A stretch of 64,000 nt of DNA from Lineus longissimus (GCF_910592395.1 NC_088317.1:11782001-11846000), one strand, 5' to 3'; shown: positions 20,888 through 32,871, counted from the first letter of the stretch. Program-made: numbers and translations. The notes: a model not told the origin generated them from the sequence alone.

Positions 20888-21818
20888 TTGCGCTATGATG
20901 TTGACCAATATAAACTGCTCCCTGACGAAGAAGCAAAAGAGGCTGCGTTTGCTTTTGATAGATTCGTGGAATCCTGCTTGTCTTCACAAGCAGATACTAC
21001 TGTCACTGGCACTGACGCCTGCCCTTCAACTGAAACACCTTCTGATAATAAAGTCCTCAGAAATATGACATTTGTGTTTGTAGGCCCAATACCTAAACAA
21101 AAAGGAAAGTCAATCAAAATTGCTGACCTTAAGACTATCATCAGAAGCAATGGGGGCAGGTTTCGAACAAAGCCACTTCCTACTAACAAACAGAAAGGGT
21201 TGTCAACAAAACGTTTCTATGTGCTAACCTCTCAGGCAACCATTGATAGACCAAAGGTCCCGATCTGTCTGCGTACTGCAGTCAGACAACAACATGATGT
21301 ACTGAGCTACAGTTACATATTCAGTGTTATTGATGGCTCATCTTCTCCTGATGATTTTTCAAAACAGTTTCTAGATGTCAGTAAAGTTAGGAAGAAAATG
21401 ACAACTTTACTGATGTCAGCCTGCAGAAAAGACATTTTGCAGTTGAGAAACATATGGTTTCTCAGATGAAAGGGCCCAGGAGAAAGTAGCGTCAGATCAG
21501 TCTGCCTGCTATCCCTGCAAATTGCTACAAAGGTGTTGGGCGTTGCCCAACTCAGTACTATGCAATTACTCGGCAAAGACGCTATCTAATCTGCAAGAAA
21601 ATGAAGGTAAACGCGTCAGCTTCATCAATGCACGCAAAATGTTTGCAAAATATATGAAACAGTTCAAAAAACTACAGACTTGCAAACAAAATGCCATAGC
21701 TATTGAATGGAAGGAATTAATCGCCCAAAATAAAATAGAAGTTGAAAAAAAGAAACGTGATCTCGCCATGTTAATGGAACACAACAAACTAAAGAAACCT
21801 GCTTACATGATCGAATGA
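20888..21818 (+). pseudogene. BRCT-like domain and coiled, basic C-terminus
   Basis: Frame 20,888-21,469 (193 codons) contains a BRCT-like stretch: hydrophobic strand MTFVFVGPI (about residue 60), a helix ending in IIRSNGGRF (about 80-90, the Gly-Gly turn), strand FYVLTSQA (about 112), then an Arg/Lys-rich helix and strand YSYIFSVIDG. BRCT domains bind phosphopeptides or DNA ends in repair proteins. After a frame break near 21,470-21,520 a second piece (21,522-21,818) encodes a Lys-rich, probably helical C-terminus (KYMKQFKKL, KKKRDLAMLM). It may be the 3' end of the relic upstream. Assignment is by pattern, without a search. Confidence 0.5.
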
Positions 21819-22017
21819 AGGTTAGGCTCAGTATTGATAGTAAAGTTATTGATTTTGATTATCTTCATCCACATTTGCTAAGTGATTGTAAGGTCAACCT
21901 CAGTTTCTCTTAGGGTGCCGAGGTCAAACCAGTATACAATAAATTTATTCATGTGTGCAATGATACTGTCATCCTGTACTTATCTGAGACGTTTTGATGT
22001 GATTGTCCTCTAATTTG

Positions 22018-22482
22018 GGGTAACAGACAGAGTGGACATGGATATTGTTGAACCGATAGACGAAGGTACACTTTGGATGTCGAATATTATCGCTGTTCCT
22101 AAAAAGGATTCCAAAGAGATCTGTTTGTGTGTTGACCTGCGAGAGGTTAACAAAGCCGTCATACGAGAAAGACATCCGACTAGGACTGTTGAAGACATTT
22201 TACATTCTGCAAATGGATTGCGCTATTTCTGTAAACTTGACGCTTTAAAAGGTTTTCATCAAATTGAACTTGCGCCAGAATCGCGTAATTTGACTTGTTT
22301 TATAACTGAACGAGGATGTTACCACTTCAAAAAGGTCCCATTTGGTTTAGCAAGTGCAAGTGAGGCTTTCCAAAAGGCAGTTGATGATGTGTTCAGAGGA
22401 CTAGATGGTGTTGAAATATATGTCGATGACATTCTAGTGCATGCCGCATTCAAAGAGTCACCTTGATCAAGTGATGCGGAAG
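22018..22482 (+). pseudogene. Ty3/gypsy reverse transcriptase fragment
   Basis: About 145 codons of a Ty3/gypsy RT: VPKKDSKEICLCVDLREVNK, the LDALKGFHQI motif (catalytic Asp), VPFGLASASEAFQ and the IYVDDILVH active site. A small frameshift follows (the next frame reads HLDQVMRK), and the match ends abruptly near 22,482. No gag, protease, RNase H or integrase of this element is visible nearby. Confidence 0.9.
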
Positions 22483-22574
22483 ACCGCAAATCCATACGCT
22501 TCCGTTGTTTATCTATCTTACGACGAATAGTAGCACTTTGCTTCTTGGCAGGCGGCATATTATAAAGGTTGTGT

Positions 22575-22815
22575 GAGATGTGTGAGAGATGATTGATGGA
22601 ATGAGATTATTGAGAGAGACTTGATGGAGTGAGATTGTTGAGAGATTATTGATGGAGTGAGATTGTTGAGAGATTATTGATGGAGTGAGATTGTTGAGAG
22701 ACTATTGATGGAGTGATGTTATTGAGAGATTTAATGGAGTGAGATTGTTGAGAGATGATTGATGGAATGAGATTGTTGAGAGATTATTGATGGAATGAGA
22801 TAGTTGAGAGTTATT
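22575..22815. repeat. Minisatellite, unit about 28-31 bp
   Basis: About eight imperfect copies of a unit like ttgatggagtgagattgttg followed by agagatta. Confidence 0.9.
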
Positions 22816-23069
22816 TACTTTTCCTAGGTTAAGCCATCCACACAACATGGTTTTTTTCTCTCATTTAGGTTTTATACAATTCAGTTTTTCAATGTATCAA
22901 AGATATTGATATTTGATTTGTGATACAGGATGGTTTGCCATAGTATCATGTTGCTGTAGCATCTAAGTAATTGGCAGTCTTTGATATTGAATTGAGTGTG
23001 GATAGGATGGCCCTCACTTCCTTTTTCTCTTGTAATTCATTTGATCAACATTATAATATTTCTTTATTT

Positions 23070-24439
23070 AACAAGAGGCCCAAGGACCTGGTGCTCAGCT
23101 GGATGACCTAATAACATAGGACTGAGGGTGTAAAGTAGTAAATATCAGCTTTATACCACAGTTTGAAGGTCAAGAGAACACGTTATACCACTAGAATTTC
23201 CAATGCAGAGCTGCCAGCTGGATGAAATATGATTGAACTAATCAGCCATGGTATGTAAATATTACAGGAGGCAACGGAAGATATCCGTAGTTCAGTATGC
23301 TGTATCGGTAGCTTTACAGAAAGAAGTGTCAGAGAGGATGAGACTTCTCCATGGACAACTGTGGTATGTCCAGGCTGGGTTGTACAGCACAAGGATACAA
23401 AATGCTGTCTGTAATTGAGAGGTATCCTGATTTAACAGAAGTCAAAATAAATAGAAATGACCAGTTTGGGACTAACACCACTGTCTTTTTTTTTAATAAG
23501 GTAGAGATTACAGGAGTCTACAAAATTAATTTTATTGAGAGAAATTGACCTGTCCTGCAGGTGATTGGAATTTACAATACAAAGGGTCGTTTTTCATGAC
23601 ATTGTGCTCTACTGCGTATCCCTAGTGAGTCGATCAGGAACCAATCTATCCTTGGCGCAGACAGGTTCAAATTGACTATATCTTGAATAGATTGAATTGC
23701 GACGAAAATCGAATGCAATAAAGGAGCAATATCGAAGCGACAAATTAATGAAACCAATTGTCCACAGACTCGGACCCTGCAGTGGCGTGATGTACGCGTG
23801 CATATTAAAGTATATCAATTGGTCCGATAGAGATGATGAGGCAATGTCAATATGCCTCGTTCCTTAGTCAGCAATATGCCCCTTTTTATATGGAGAAGAA
23901 GGAGAACCCAGATAGGCCATCACATGTCGGCTACCAAATGGCTCGAACCAACTATACTATCACTTCTATTACTTTCAAATGCGTGCTCCACCTACATGTA
24001 GCAATGTCTCGGCCAAAAAGGCACTTAGTCGACAGGCAAGCTAGAAGTTCAGCACCGTGAGCAGCTCCTTGCTAAGGCCATGTCAGGTTCCGCGCGCCTC
24101 TTCACATACATCAAGTATTGAAAGCTGTGGTGAGCACATAAAAAGATCATGGTCACCTTAATTTGAAAATCCCTTCATAATCAAGGGCTAGCTCTGACTA
24201 AAACAGCACCCATAAACAATAGGCCACCAATTTGACCCCAGCTCCTAACTGCGGGAAAACCCAAGTCCAGCAACCAAAAGTACCAAAAATACATTTTTGT
24301 TCACATTTGAACTGCAGACATACGTTTCATTTCATTTCATTTCCCGCGAAATCTCGAAAATCAGGTGACCTGCAATCGTGGATTGAAAATAACATTAACC
24401 TGGGTTCAGCAGGTCAGCAGGTATACCGGCTGTTCCAAT
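23070..24439. repeat. 1.36-kb dispersed repeat (AGGCCCAAGGGCCT family), copy 2
   Basis: Matches 1720-3082 almost end to end, same orientation. Shared start acaagaggcccaagg and shared end taccggctgttcc. No inverted repeats or domains recognised. Confidence 0.85.
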
Positions 24440-24892
24440 CATCCCCCTGAAGCCAGCTGTTTAAAAGGTAATGTTATTCACCCCACAGAGTAATAAAGGT
24501 TGGCCTTGCTGGGGTGTACCGTGAGGGTGATAGGGATGACGGTGCATAGGTACGTCGTTATTGTTCAGTGGGTATCGTGAAGAATATTTGCTAGGAGGTT
24601 AGACTTACCGTTTATTTTTATCTGATAAAAATTAGGAAGGTGAACAATCTTGGCGAAGCGTGTGCGGTGCTGCAAGGTTGTCTTACACGGCTTTGGAGCG
24701 TCGTACTTGCCTTATCAAACATTTATCTATATTGGTTATCTATTTTTCTTTCATAGGGGTTACGTAGTCCCACGAAACATACATAGCATATCAATGGGGT
24801 CAATAACAATCTCCCATTCATAAATTTTTCACAACATAATATTAAAACTATTCTCAGTCTGGGGACAGACAGGTTTTTTTCAAGGGGGGGCA
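24440..24892 (+). other. Internal remnant leading to an LTR, with polypurine tract
   Basis: No open frame. It ends with aaggggggg at 24,882-24,890 plus ca, just before a TG that starts the LTR-like block: the arrangement of a polypurine tract before a 3' LTR. Confidence 0.4.
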
Positions 24893-25397
24893 TGTACCGT
24901 GAAGCCCTTAAAAGGTAGGCTTCACGGTGTTCATAGGGTTAACTCAACTCGTTTGAAGTATACCGAACGTGCCTTATCAAGCTGTTCGCCATTGTTCTTA
25001 GCCTTGATTAATATTATTACACATTATAAGCAGTGAGTCCAGGTGTCCGAGTCACGCGGTTCCAAGTCGGGGGATTGCGGCGACAGCAGTATTCGTCTTC
25101 CGTAATCCTGGCCTCTGAGCTCGTGACTTGGCTTCTGGGTATTTAAGCACTGGGCACGCTGGCTCTCTCTCTCTTTCCCTCTGTTGCCAATCACCTCTGA
25201 ACAAGGACTTTGAGCGTGCTCTGCCGTTAAGGATTACAAACTGATTGTGATTGTAAGTGCGAATAAACTACATGTATTCTAATTATTTCTCTTGTCTTCC
25301 GGCTTCCTCTTCTACAAGTAGTTAGTTTCTTTGCAAGTTCAGCCGGTCTACGGCAGCAGGGTTTCTGGATACCCCGTATCCAGGGACTTTGTGTACA
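24893..25397 (+). repeat. Probable Ty3/gypsy-type 3' LTR
   Basis: Starts TGTACCGTGAAG after a G-rich purine tract and could end at TGTGTACA (25,390-25,397), giving TGTA...TACA ends. Inside are a TATA-like gggtatttaag (about 25,137) and an aataaac polyadenylation signal (about 25,263) in the order expected for U3-R-U5. No partner LTR or target duplication was found, so the right border is uncertain. Confidence 0.45.
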
Positions 25398-26195
25398 TGA
25401 GCATGGTCATGGTTAATAGTGAAGAAATGGTGGCAAATTATGTCGAAACATAGGCCCAATCAATGCCTTTGAGGTTGGTGGTCAGTAATGCATAATTTTT
25501 GTCCTAATTTTTTTATTTGTTTTCATTGCAGGATTGGAACCATTGGGATTCGAAATCTTGGTATTTGGACACCTTGCAGATGTGTTCAGTCATCAAAAAC
25601 AACATATAAACAAGAGGCCCAAGGGCCTGGCGCTCAGCTGAGTAAGCAGATACAATTCATAGTTTAGCAGTTTTACTGATACTTTTAGATAGTTTTGGCA
25701 AGGACTATATATAGTTACAATAACCATGCAGGGTTCTCCACTAATACATCAGTCCGGGCACTGCGCCCGGACTAAACGCAAGTGAGACCATCACCGCCCG
25801 GCCTAAAATCCAGCGCCCGGTCAAAAAAAATTGCCGCCCGGTTAAAACATTCCCAACATACAACACCGAAAAGATCGTCGATTACTCTCTTCACTCAGTA
25901 CTTGTGACCCATAACCCATAAATCACATAACCCAACAGCCAATTATCACGTTCTGTGCCGCGATCATGCGATATGAGCCTTTGAGGAATGCCGACGGACC
26001 GATGGTGCTACAATGGTGCCTACTTAGTATGTGGGAAATAAAACCAAGCGCCGCCATTAGATCTGTCAGTCATATGCTTCGTGCATTCCATTGGTTGTTT
26101 CTATTGACGTCACCGATCCCAGCCAGACCGCGCGCGTCATTTGCATTCACAGATTACGCTGGCTGAATAAAAGTGATGCCGTGCGCCTTCCCGCG
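25398..26195. other. Gene-free stretch with a third AGGCCC repeat end
   Basis: acaagaggcccaagggcctgg at about 25,612 repeats the start of the 1.36-kb family, but the following sequence differs after gctcagctga, so it is another subfamily or a truncated copy. The remainder shows a short inverted GCCCGG cluster (25,755-25,845) and no gene. Confidence 0.5.
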
Positions 26196-26280
26196 CTCTA
26201 AACAAATTTGTTTATTTATAGCAGACGGGCTGAGTCTTGGCTCTAAACAAATTTGTTTATTTAAAGCAGACGGTACTACT
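26196..26280. repeat. 45-bp tandem duplication
   Basis: ctctaaacaaatttgtttat begins at 26,196 and again at 26,241, each followed by agcagacgg. Confidence 0.85.
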
Positions 26281-26380
26281 GCGGATTGACGATAACTGAT
26301 GGCTTCAAAAATAAGCAACTTCGAAGCGCTGTAAAATGTAGACATTAGTAATATATTAAGTCCCCCCATACTTATTTTCC

Positions 26381-26424
26381 AGTGTCTCAATTAGCATTTT
26401 CCAGTGTCTCAATTAGCATTTTCC
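26381..26424. repeat. 22-bp tandem duplication
   Basis: agtgtctcaattagcatttt occurs at 26,381 and 26,403. Confidence 0.9.
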
Positions 26425-27240
26425 TTGAAAGACATTATATTGTACAATGCGTAATAGTTTTTTCATCTATTGCAGAACATCTGAACGTCAACACTGAACT
26501 TGCCACTCTCAAAGAAGGTGAGTTGTCCGGTATTAAATGTGTAATCTGTAATATGGATTCTCTCAAATGACACAATCAAAGTGTTTTGGATGATACCATT
26601 TTCATACAATGCAAAAATATCTGCTGTAGTATTCTACCAATATCATGATTGAGGACTTCAATGTCATGAATGTAGACGAGGAAGCCTTACATATTTTTGA
26701 TTGTCTTCAGTATCATTTTCCTTGAAAGACTTGATATTGTACAATAAGTAATATTTTTTTGTATCAATTGCATAACATCAAAAATGTACAGGGGAAATGG
26801 CAATGCTTGAAGCAGGTGAGTTGTCCTGTAAATGTGTAATCTGTGATATGGTTTTGTTTGAAATTTTCATACAACATACTCTTAATACCACAATTGATGA
26901 CTATAATGTCAACCGAAGAAGCCTTTTTGATGTTTTGATTGTCTTAGACTTAAAGATGCAACTTCCCATTAGTCTGATAGGGTGATGACTCATCCAGGTA
27001 GCTTTCTAATGCAAAGTGCCATAATGCATGACATGATGCACTGTGAGAAGCTCTCCAGACAATGCTCAAGCAGCAAATAGTAAGGTGACCTATTTTATCA
27101 GCCTTTTATACCCCGGTTGCATCTTTAAGTAGCAAAGTCCTTGATAGACTTTATATTGTACGATAAGTAATATTTTTTTCATCAATTGTAGATATTCATT
27201 ACCAGCAATCCCCAACTTTATCATGCCGCTGCTAAATGCA
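26425..27240 (+). repeat. Tandemly repeated tiny-exon cassettes
   Basis: Three diverged units share ttgaaagac...atattgta, an a/t-rich tract, an attgcag-like acceptor, about 42 bases, then gtgagttgtcc and taaatgtgtaatctg. In unit 1 the 42 bases at 26,477-26,518 read through in one phase (HLNVNTELATLKE) with symmetric phase-1 ends. In unit 2 (26,774-26,815) the length is conserved but the acceptor reads cat instead of cag. Unit 3 (27,130-27,240) keeps only the acceptor half. Related halves recur at 32,872 and 33,060. This suggests duplicated micro-exons of an unknown gene; it could also be a repeat that happens to carry splice-like motifs. Confidence 0.45.
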
Positions 27241-27261
27241 GGCGCTACAATCGAGTTTGAC

Positions 27262-27295
27262 ACGTGACCCAATTTAGCCAATCAGAGCGTTCATC
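27262..27295 (+). promoter_or_regulatory. CACGTGAC and CCAAT elements upstream of the chromodomain gene
   Basis: cacgtgac (27,261-27,268) is an E-box-like site, and gccaatcaga (about 27,277-27,286) is a CCAAT box, both within 35 bp of the ATG at 27,296. The ATG context (atcATGG) is favourable. Function is inferred from motif only. Confidence 0.4.
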
Positions 27296-30200
27296 ATGGC
27301 TGCGCCCACTGCTTCAAGAACTCGAGGAAAACGCATCGATTTTCTAGCTCTTGCTACAAATAACGACCACTTATCACTAAAAAAAGAACTCAAATGTCGG
27401 CCCAAGAATGTTAACGACACATTTTGGCCTATATCTAGGATAATTACATGGAAGAAAGACCGTGAGGTAAGCAATAGGTGACGATTGACTATCGGATTGA
27501 AAACTCGAAGCATGATGTGTGTATGTATTGTATGTACGAATGCATTAGACAAATTGATGATATAAATGCGTCTTATTATAGCACTAAATTTTGCCATTCT
27601 GATTCCAAATTGCGATTTTTTGATTCATGAAAGAGTACATTTTAAGAATCAGTCACTGGTTTTATGTGATCTACAGGTTTTATGCGAGATTTATTTACAT
27701 TTTTCGAAGGTCTTGCCCTCGGACCGTGTCTGCTGTATGACCTGTGTGTGTGACTGTTTTATGATGTACATATGCGTTTAGTGTACATGTAGGCCATCGA
27801 TTATAATCCATCTTGGAATACTCCAGTTGTTGCCATCCTGACTTCAGATAGCAATTTATTGAATTAGAAGAAGTGAACAGAACCTACAGGACTCTAATTT
27901 ATTTCTACCGCTAGTCACCTTTTCCCCCCATAATAATAAACTAAAGAGTATATTTAGAGAATAAATCATTAGTTTAGGAAGATTTACGAATTTGGCCATG
28001 GAATGCACATTTTTGTAGCGGAATTTGCATAGACTAAATGCAAGCAGTTCTAGCATTATGTTATTTCTTCGTCTTCTTTCTTTTCAGACATACTCCTACC
28101 TCGTCCATTGGGAAGGATGGCCGCTGTCTGCCTCGTCATGGGAGCCTGAATATAATTTGACCAGAGATGTTGTTGCCACATATGCAAATCCTGTGGTGAC
28201 GGAAGACTGGCTAGAAGCAGGACGAAATGCCTTGTTCAATGTTTTACAGTTACATCTTCGTGGAAAGTCTGCTGATTGGAATATGTTCGAAGTATCGATG
28301 CATTTGGATATATTTAGACAATTATTCGCTTATGCCCAACCCGTTCCAGCTCGTGTAAAAGAATATTTTGCATATTCATTGCCAGATTTCGAGTCGGTTC
28401 GTTTGCCAATCAGGTGGAACTATATCGTCAATAAGGAACGTATTGGACGTTGCCTTTCATTCCCAATTCTGTTAAAACCGTCCGTCCAGTTCACACCAGT
28501 AAACTATCGTCTCGATGAGGACAACATCATGGAAATTCCACGTACTCCTGTTGAAAAGATCCTCATCAGATGTACAAAAGATGCGTACAGAATGTAATAA
28601 TAGACTCTAGTCTCAGGTTGTACTGCCATTGGTATTGCAGCACGTTATGTCAAAATTCGTTTTCTAGTCTGCAGGTTGTGGATCATTTTGTTACATTTCA
28701 TTGTCATTGTTTTCTGCCATGTCCACTAGTCATAATATTTTGGTATGAATGCTTTTTCTTTTTGGTATGTTCATCATTATAGTATTACATGTATTAACCT
28801 TGCCTCTTTTAAGCAAGCAAGTAGAACTGAGAACAGAATCTAGTCCCAAATATAAAAAAAAACCTGTTCTAAATCATAACAATCGCATATTGTATTCGAT
28901 TGAAATTTCTTGGGGAAAATGCATGATTTGGGCAGATGAATGTGGAAACTCTGTAGATAAATACATGAAACATTTTCACCAGTTTTTAGAAGAGACATAC
29001 AAGTTGTCGCTCTCATTGACTTCCACTAGACTTGGTGAACGACTTAGGAGAGAATGCCCTCCAATCGTGAAAAAGATTCAAAAAAAAAATGGGAACCAAC
29101 GCGTTGTTCTGAAAAAGAAGTTATTGACATTAAATATCACTGAAGATGACTTGGTCACATTTCGGCAAATGCAGGCAGAAAACAATGCCATAAAGTTAGA
29201 ATTATTTGAAGCCAAGAGCACAATCACTGATTTGGAAAATGAAGTAAAAAAACTGAATCTTGAAATATTAGAATTTAACAAAAGTGAGCAGGAGTTGTGT
29301 CAGAAAATGCAAAATGAAACAGACAAGTCTGAAAATCTCCTGGAAACCAATAAACATTTGCAAAAGTATATTGAAGATTTGACAAAAATCTCTGTGAATT
29401 TAGATCCTGAGGCTTGTCCAGGTAGGAAAATAACTGATTTTTCCAAGGTCTCTCGCCAGTGTCAACTGCGCAAATTAAAAGAAGTGAAATCAAGAGCACA
29501 TTGTGCTTTGTGGTTTCTTGACATTTTAGGTTTGCAGCTTGATAGCCTTGTTGTAAAGGATGCTGCTGGCACGGCACATAGTGTAAATTACAATGAACCC
29601 ACCTCATCTGATGTAGAAACTTTGAAAAAGATTTTGTACCTCCTGGATAGATTCTATGTCTCTGACAGCTTCTACCATGAGTTGTCTACCATTTCTAATG
29701 GCCTTCCCAGATTGTACCTAATAAAACAACTTCGTGGTGAGATGAATTCTATCTGTCACATGCAGCACACCCCGGGCTCAACTGAAGGGGCAGGAATTTC
29801 TGATGTTGATGAATTTGTCGCGTTTTCCATCCGATCATTCATAAATCAATATCCACACCTGGTAGAAAATGGCAAAAAAAACCTTCATTCACAGTCAAGT
29901 TTTGTGGTGATGGCACCAACATTACTCGTAATACAGGTCTATGTGTAATAAGCTTCTCAGCCTTTCCATCTGGCAGCTTTGAAAAGAATTCTGCAAGTGC
30001 TGAACATGTAGCCATTGCCGTTGTTAAGGGTCATGAGTCTTATGACATGTACAAGTATTCATTTGCCAATGTTTGGAAGACGATCAATTCAATGCATAAA
30101 CGGGGATTTAATGAAGTCGACAGGGAGAAATTTGATTTGGATGTTGTTCTCTGCGCTGACTTTAAATTTCTGCTCATGGTCCTAGGTTTGTCAGGTGCAA

Positions 30201-31312
30201 CATCTAATCATGCATGTATTCACTGTAAAATGCATACAAAAGATAGGGGCAATATTGATGTTGAGCCAGTAACATACCAAGTTGACATGATTAGGACAAT
30301 TGATGAAATGAAGAAATGTTCACTCTCGGGAACCTTTGGTTGTAAATATCCTCCTCTTGTAAATCTTCCAGTTGTTACCCATGTTTTAGTAGATGAACTG
30401 CATATGATGTTGCGTACCACAGACCGCCTTCTTGAGAACCTTATAACCGAAGTAAAGAATCGTGACGCTAAAGAAAAGTATGGGGTGATAGCCACCTCTC
30501 TTGAGGCCTCCGATTCCCATTTAAACAATCTTGTCAAGGCTATTCGGGCTTGTGGAGTTGCATTCAAAGTATGGGAAGGTAGAGATGGCAATGGTAAAGG
30601 CACTGGTAAGATCGAATTCTCCAGTTTAGTCGGGGATGAAAAGAAAAAGTTGCTTCAAAAACTACCCAACACTCTATTGGAAAATCAGTGTTTATTCCCC
30701 GATACACAAAACGTAGTGGCTAACATTTGGCGGTCATTTTCTGTGCTCTACACTTCTTGCTCTGGTCACTACTCATCTGAAGAAGACATAAAAAATGCAG
30801 AACTCTTCATAAAAGCCAAAGAGTGGATTAGTTTGTTTCTCTCCTTGGAAGGTTTACGTAAAGGGTATGAAAAACAAAGAGTGACCCCTTAGATGCACTT
30901 ACTTCTGTATCATGTGCCACATCTTCCCGAGTATCACTGTGGGATAAAGAGGTTTAGTGCCCAGGGCATGGAGAAATTAAATGATGAAATAAAATCTGTC
31001 CACAAACAGCATTCAAACAGAAAGGAAGCTTGCCCAGGTATTCTGAGGGCTTCTTATCGGAGGACTAGACTCTCTGATCAGAAGCGGCAACCTCGCCAGT
31101 ATCAGCAGAAAGATTTAGAATATTGGGGGGAGGGCATAAACAAACGGGCAAAGTTATCATTTGAACCATCTCCGCTGAATCTACTCGTTGATCTGAACGC
31201 CATGGGTGTAGTCGAGATGAAGAGACGTTTACAAGATCTTGGCATAAAAACCTCTCTTCGAAGTGAAACCAAAATGAGAGATTTACTCAGGGCACACATG
31301 CCAGTGCCCTGA
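27296..31312 (+). CDS. Chromodomain - coiled coil - RAG1/Transib/CMC-like DDE core - SAP protein, two lesions
   Basis: I propose three exons: 27,296-27,466 (gtaagc donor), 28,088-28,593 (ttttcag acceptor, gtaata donor) and 28,814-31,312. The phases match at both joins, giving about 1,058 residues. A chromodomain spans the first join (RIITWKKDRE, then YLVHWEGW and SSWEPEYNL, about residues 45-90). A coiled coil lies near 350-420. The DDE-like core has Asp in KFCGDGTNIT (codon 29,909, residue about 592) and Asp in ADFKFLL (30,158, about 675). Nineteen residues later comes CIHC, then HLLLYH (30,896 and 30,911), then Glu in QGMEKLN (30,971, about 946), 20 residues after the second His. A SAP-like helix pair is at the C-terminus (MKRRLQDLGI). 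Two lesions are present: a missing base in the poly-A run near 29,875-29,883 and an in-frame TAG at 30,890-30,892. It may be a decayed transposase, a domesticated gene or a carrier of sequence errors. Confidence 0.7.
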
Positions 31313-32871
31313 ACATGCTGAAAATATTGACCTCACTACATGTATAATGAAAAAGGTGTTGGTCTTCAGACTTTTACACTGATCAAGAATTGAATTTACT
31401 CAATTTGAATTTGAATACTGGTATAAACATTGACATCAATCTGAATCTCAATTACAAAATCAATTCATCAAGAATATTGATTTTGCTTGTTTGTACAATA
31501 TTCTTCAGTATCTTGCATTTGTTGGTATTGTTGTAAATTTAATAGTGTTGAATAATTTGTATACTTAAGAATTCCCAGGTTGCAGTGTATTAACCACTAG
31601 TCTTAAAAGCATTTAAGTGTCAAGATCTACTGCCAGTCCAAGATTCTTCGACTCAATGATGTAATGATGGTGCCAAATATTTATGGTGATATGACTGCTG
31701 AAGTATGTATATTTGATAAATGAGCATTTAACAGTGACCCAGTACATGTATTTTAAGTTTTTAGATATTGACTGCTGACATTGACATAAACGTTGTTTCC
31801 TTTGTTGTATCCATTAAATATTTTTGAAATCTCTATTTTATATCGAATAATAAAATATATTTTTTATATCAAATAATAAGATATATTTTTAGTACAAGAA
31901 ATCAATGCCTTGTGTCAGTTTTATGCCTTCATTGTGGGTTCACAATTTTGAATGTGTTCCAGCTCATCAAAAGAACAGGGTTTTGTCTAGAATCACGGTT
32001 TTCCGAGTTTCTCCTTGTCAACACTGTCAGGAACCCCCCCATCCTATCTACCTAGCCAATACCCAGACAGAGGTTACCAAATGACAGAGCTGAGAGAGCC
32101 CAAACATCTGAGGAATCCATGCAACAGCAAAAGCTTTGGCAAATATGCTGAAGGGAACGATGCAATATAATATTTCGGGCTTGGTCACCCGCATACCCCC
32201 CTGACATGACCCTTCCCAGCCCTAGTGTCCCTAATTGAACCATCCAAAGCTAGGGATCTTAGGCCATAAAGTGGACAAATAAAGCAAGAAGTTATCAAAG
32301 GGCAGTCATTCTCATATCTTCAAAGATCACTTGAGGTCCAGCTTTTCATGTATGTTGATGTTTGGACATATATTCTCTCCTCAAATCCACTTGGGACACC
32401 AATTTGGACCCCCCCTGTGGACATGGAACAATTTTCAATTTTCCCAATGGCATGTGTTTCAGTATACTCAGTATGATGCTGCCATCTGCAGGAGCTATCG
32501 GCAAACTAAATATGCAAACTCTATGTGATTCAAAACGGCCACAGAAGTCGGCCAATTTTCATGTTTTCTTAGAATTTACATCAGGAAAAATTGCAATACA
32601 CGTGGTATTTTCAACCCATATGTGGACATGGAAAAATTTTCACCAATCAACTCAAAATTTGGCCTGAAAATGCCTTGATAGTCATAGAATCACATACGCT
32701 ATCGGCAACTAGGCTTTAGTTACACAGAAAGCCGTGAGATGTCTCTCACCTCGATCTGCTATAGAAAACGTATGCTTGGCTCTGGAAGGGAGTTTGGCGC
32801 ATGCGCAGCTAAAAGGTTGGGAATTGCTGGTAATGCATAAAATGTGCAACTGCCAGCACTAGTGAAATGTC
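31313..32871. other. AT-rich 3' flank without a gene
   Basis: Includes a roughly 30-bp diverged doublet (tatatc.aataataa.atatatttt) at about 31,835-31,890, and gtggacatggaa twice (about 32,418 and 32,622). No domain-bearing frame. I searched by eye for a partner inverted repeat to the 5' flank of the 27.3-kb gene and saw none. Confidence 0.5.

Noticed and set aside
22319-22558. Minus-strand frame starting MPPAKKQSATIRRK
   Set aside because: It overlaps the antisense of a clear Ty3/gypsy RT; only the first 25 or so codons lie outside, too little to support a gene.
28749-28813. Hydrophobic N-terminus (MLFLFGMFIIIVLHVL) before the coiled-coil exon
   Set aside because: It is better explained as intron sequence: phases join perfectly if splicing runs from 28,593 to 28,814.
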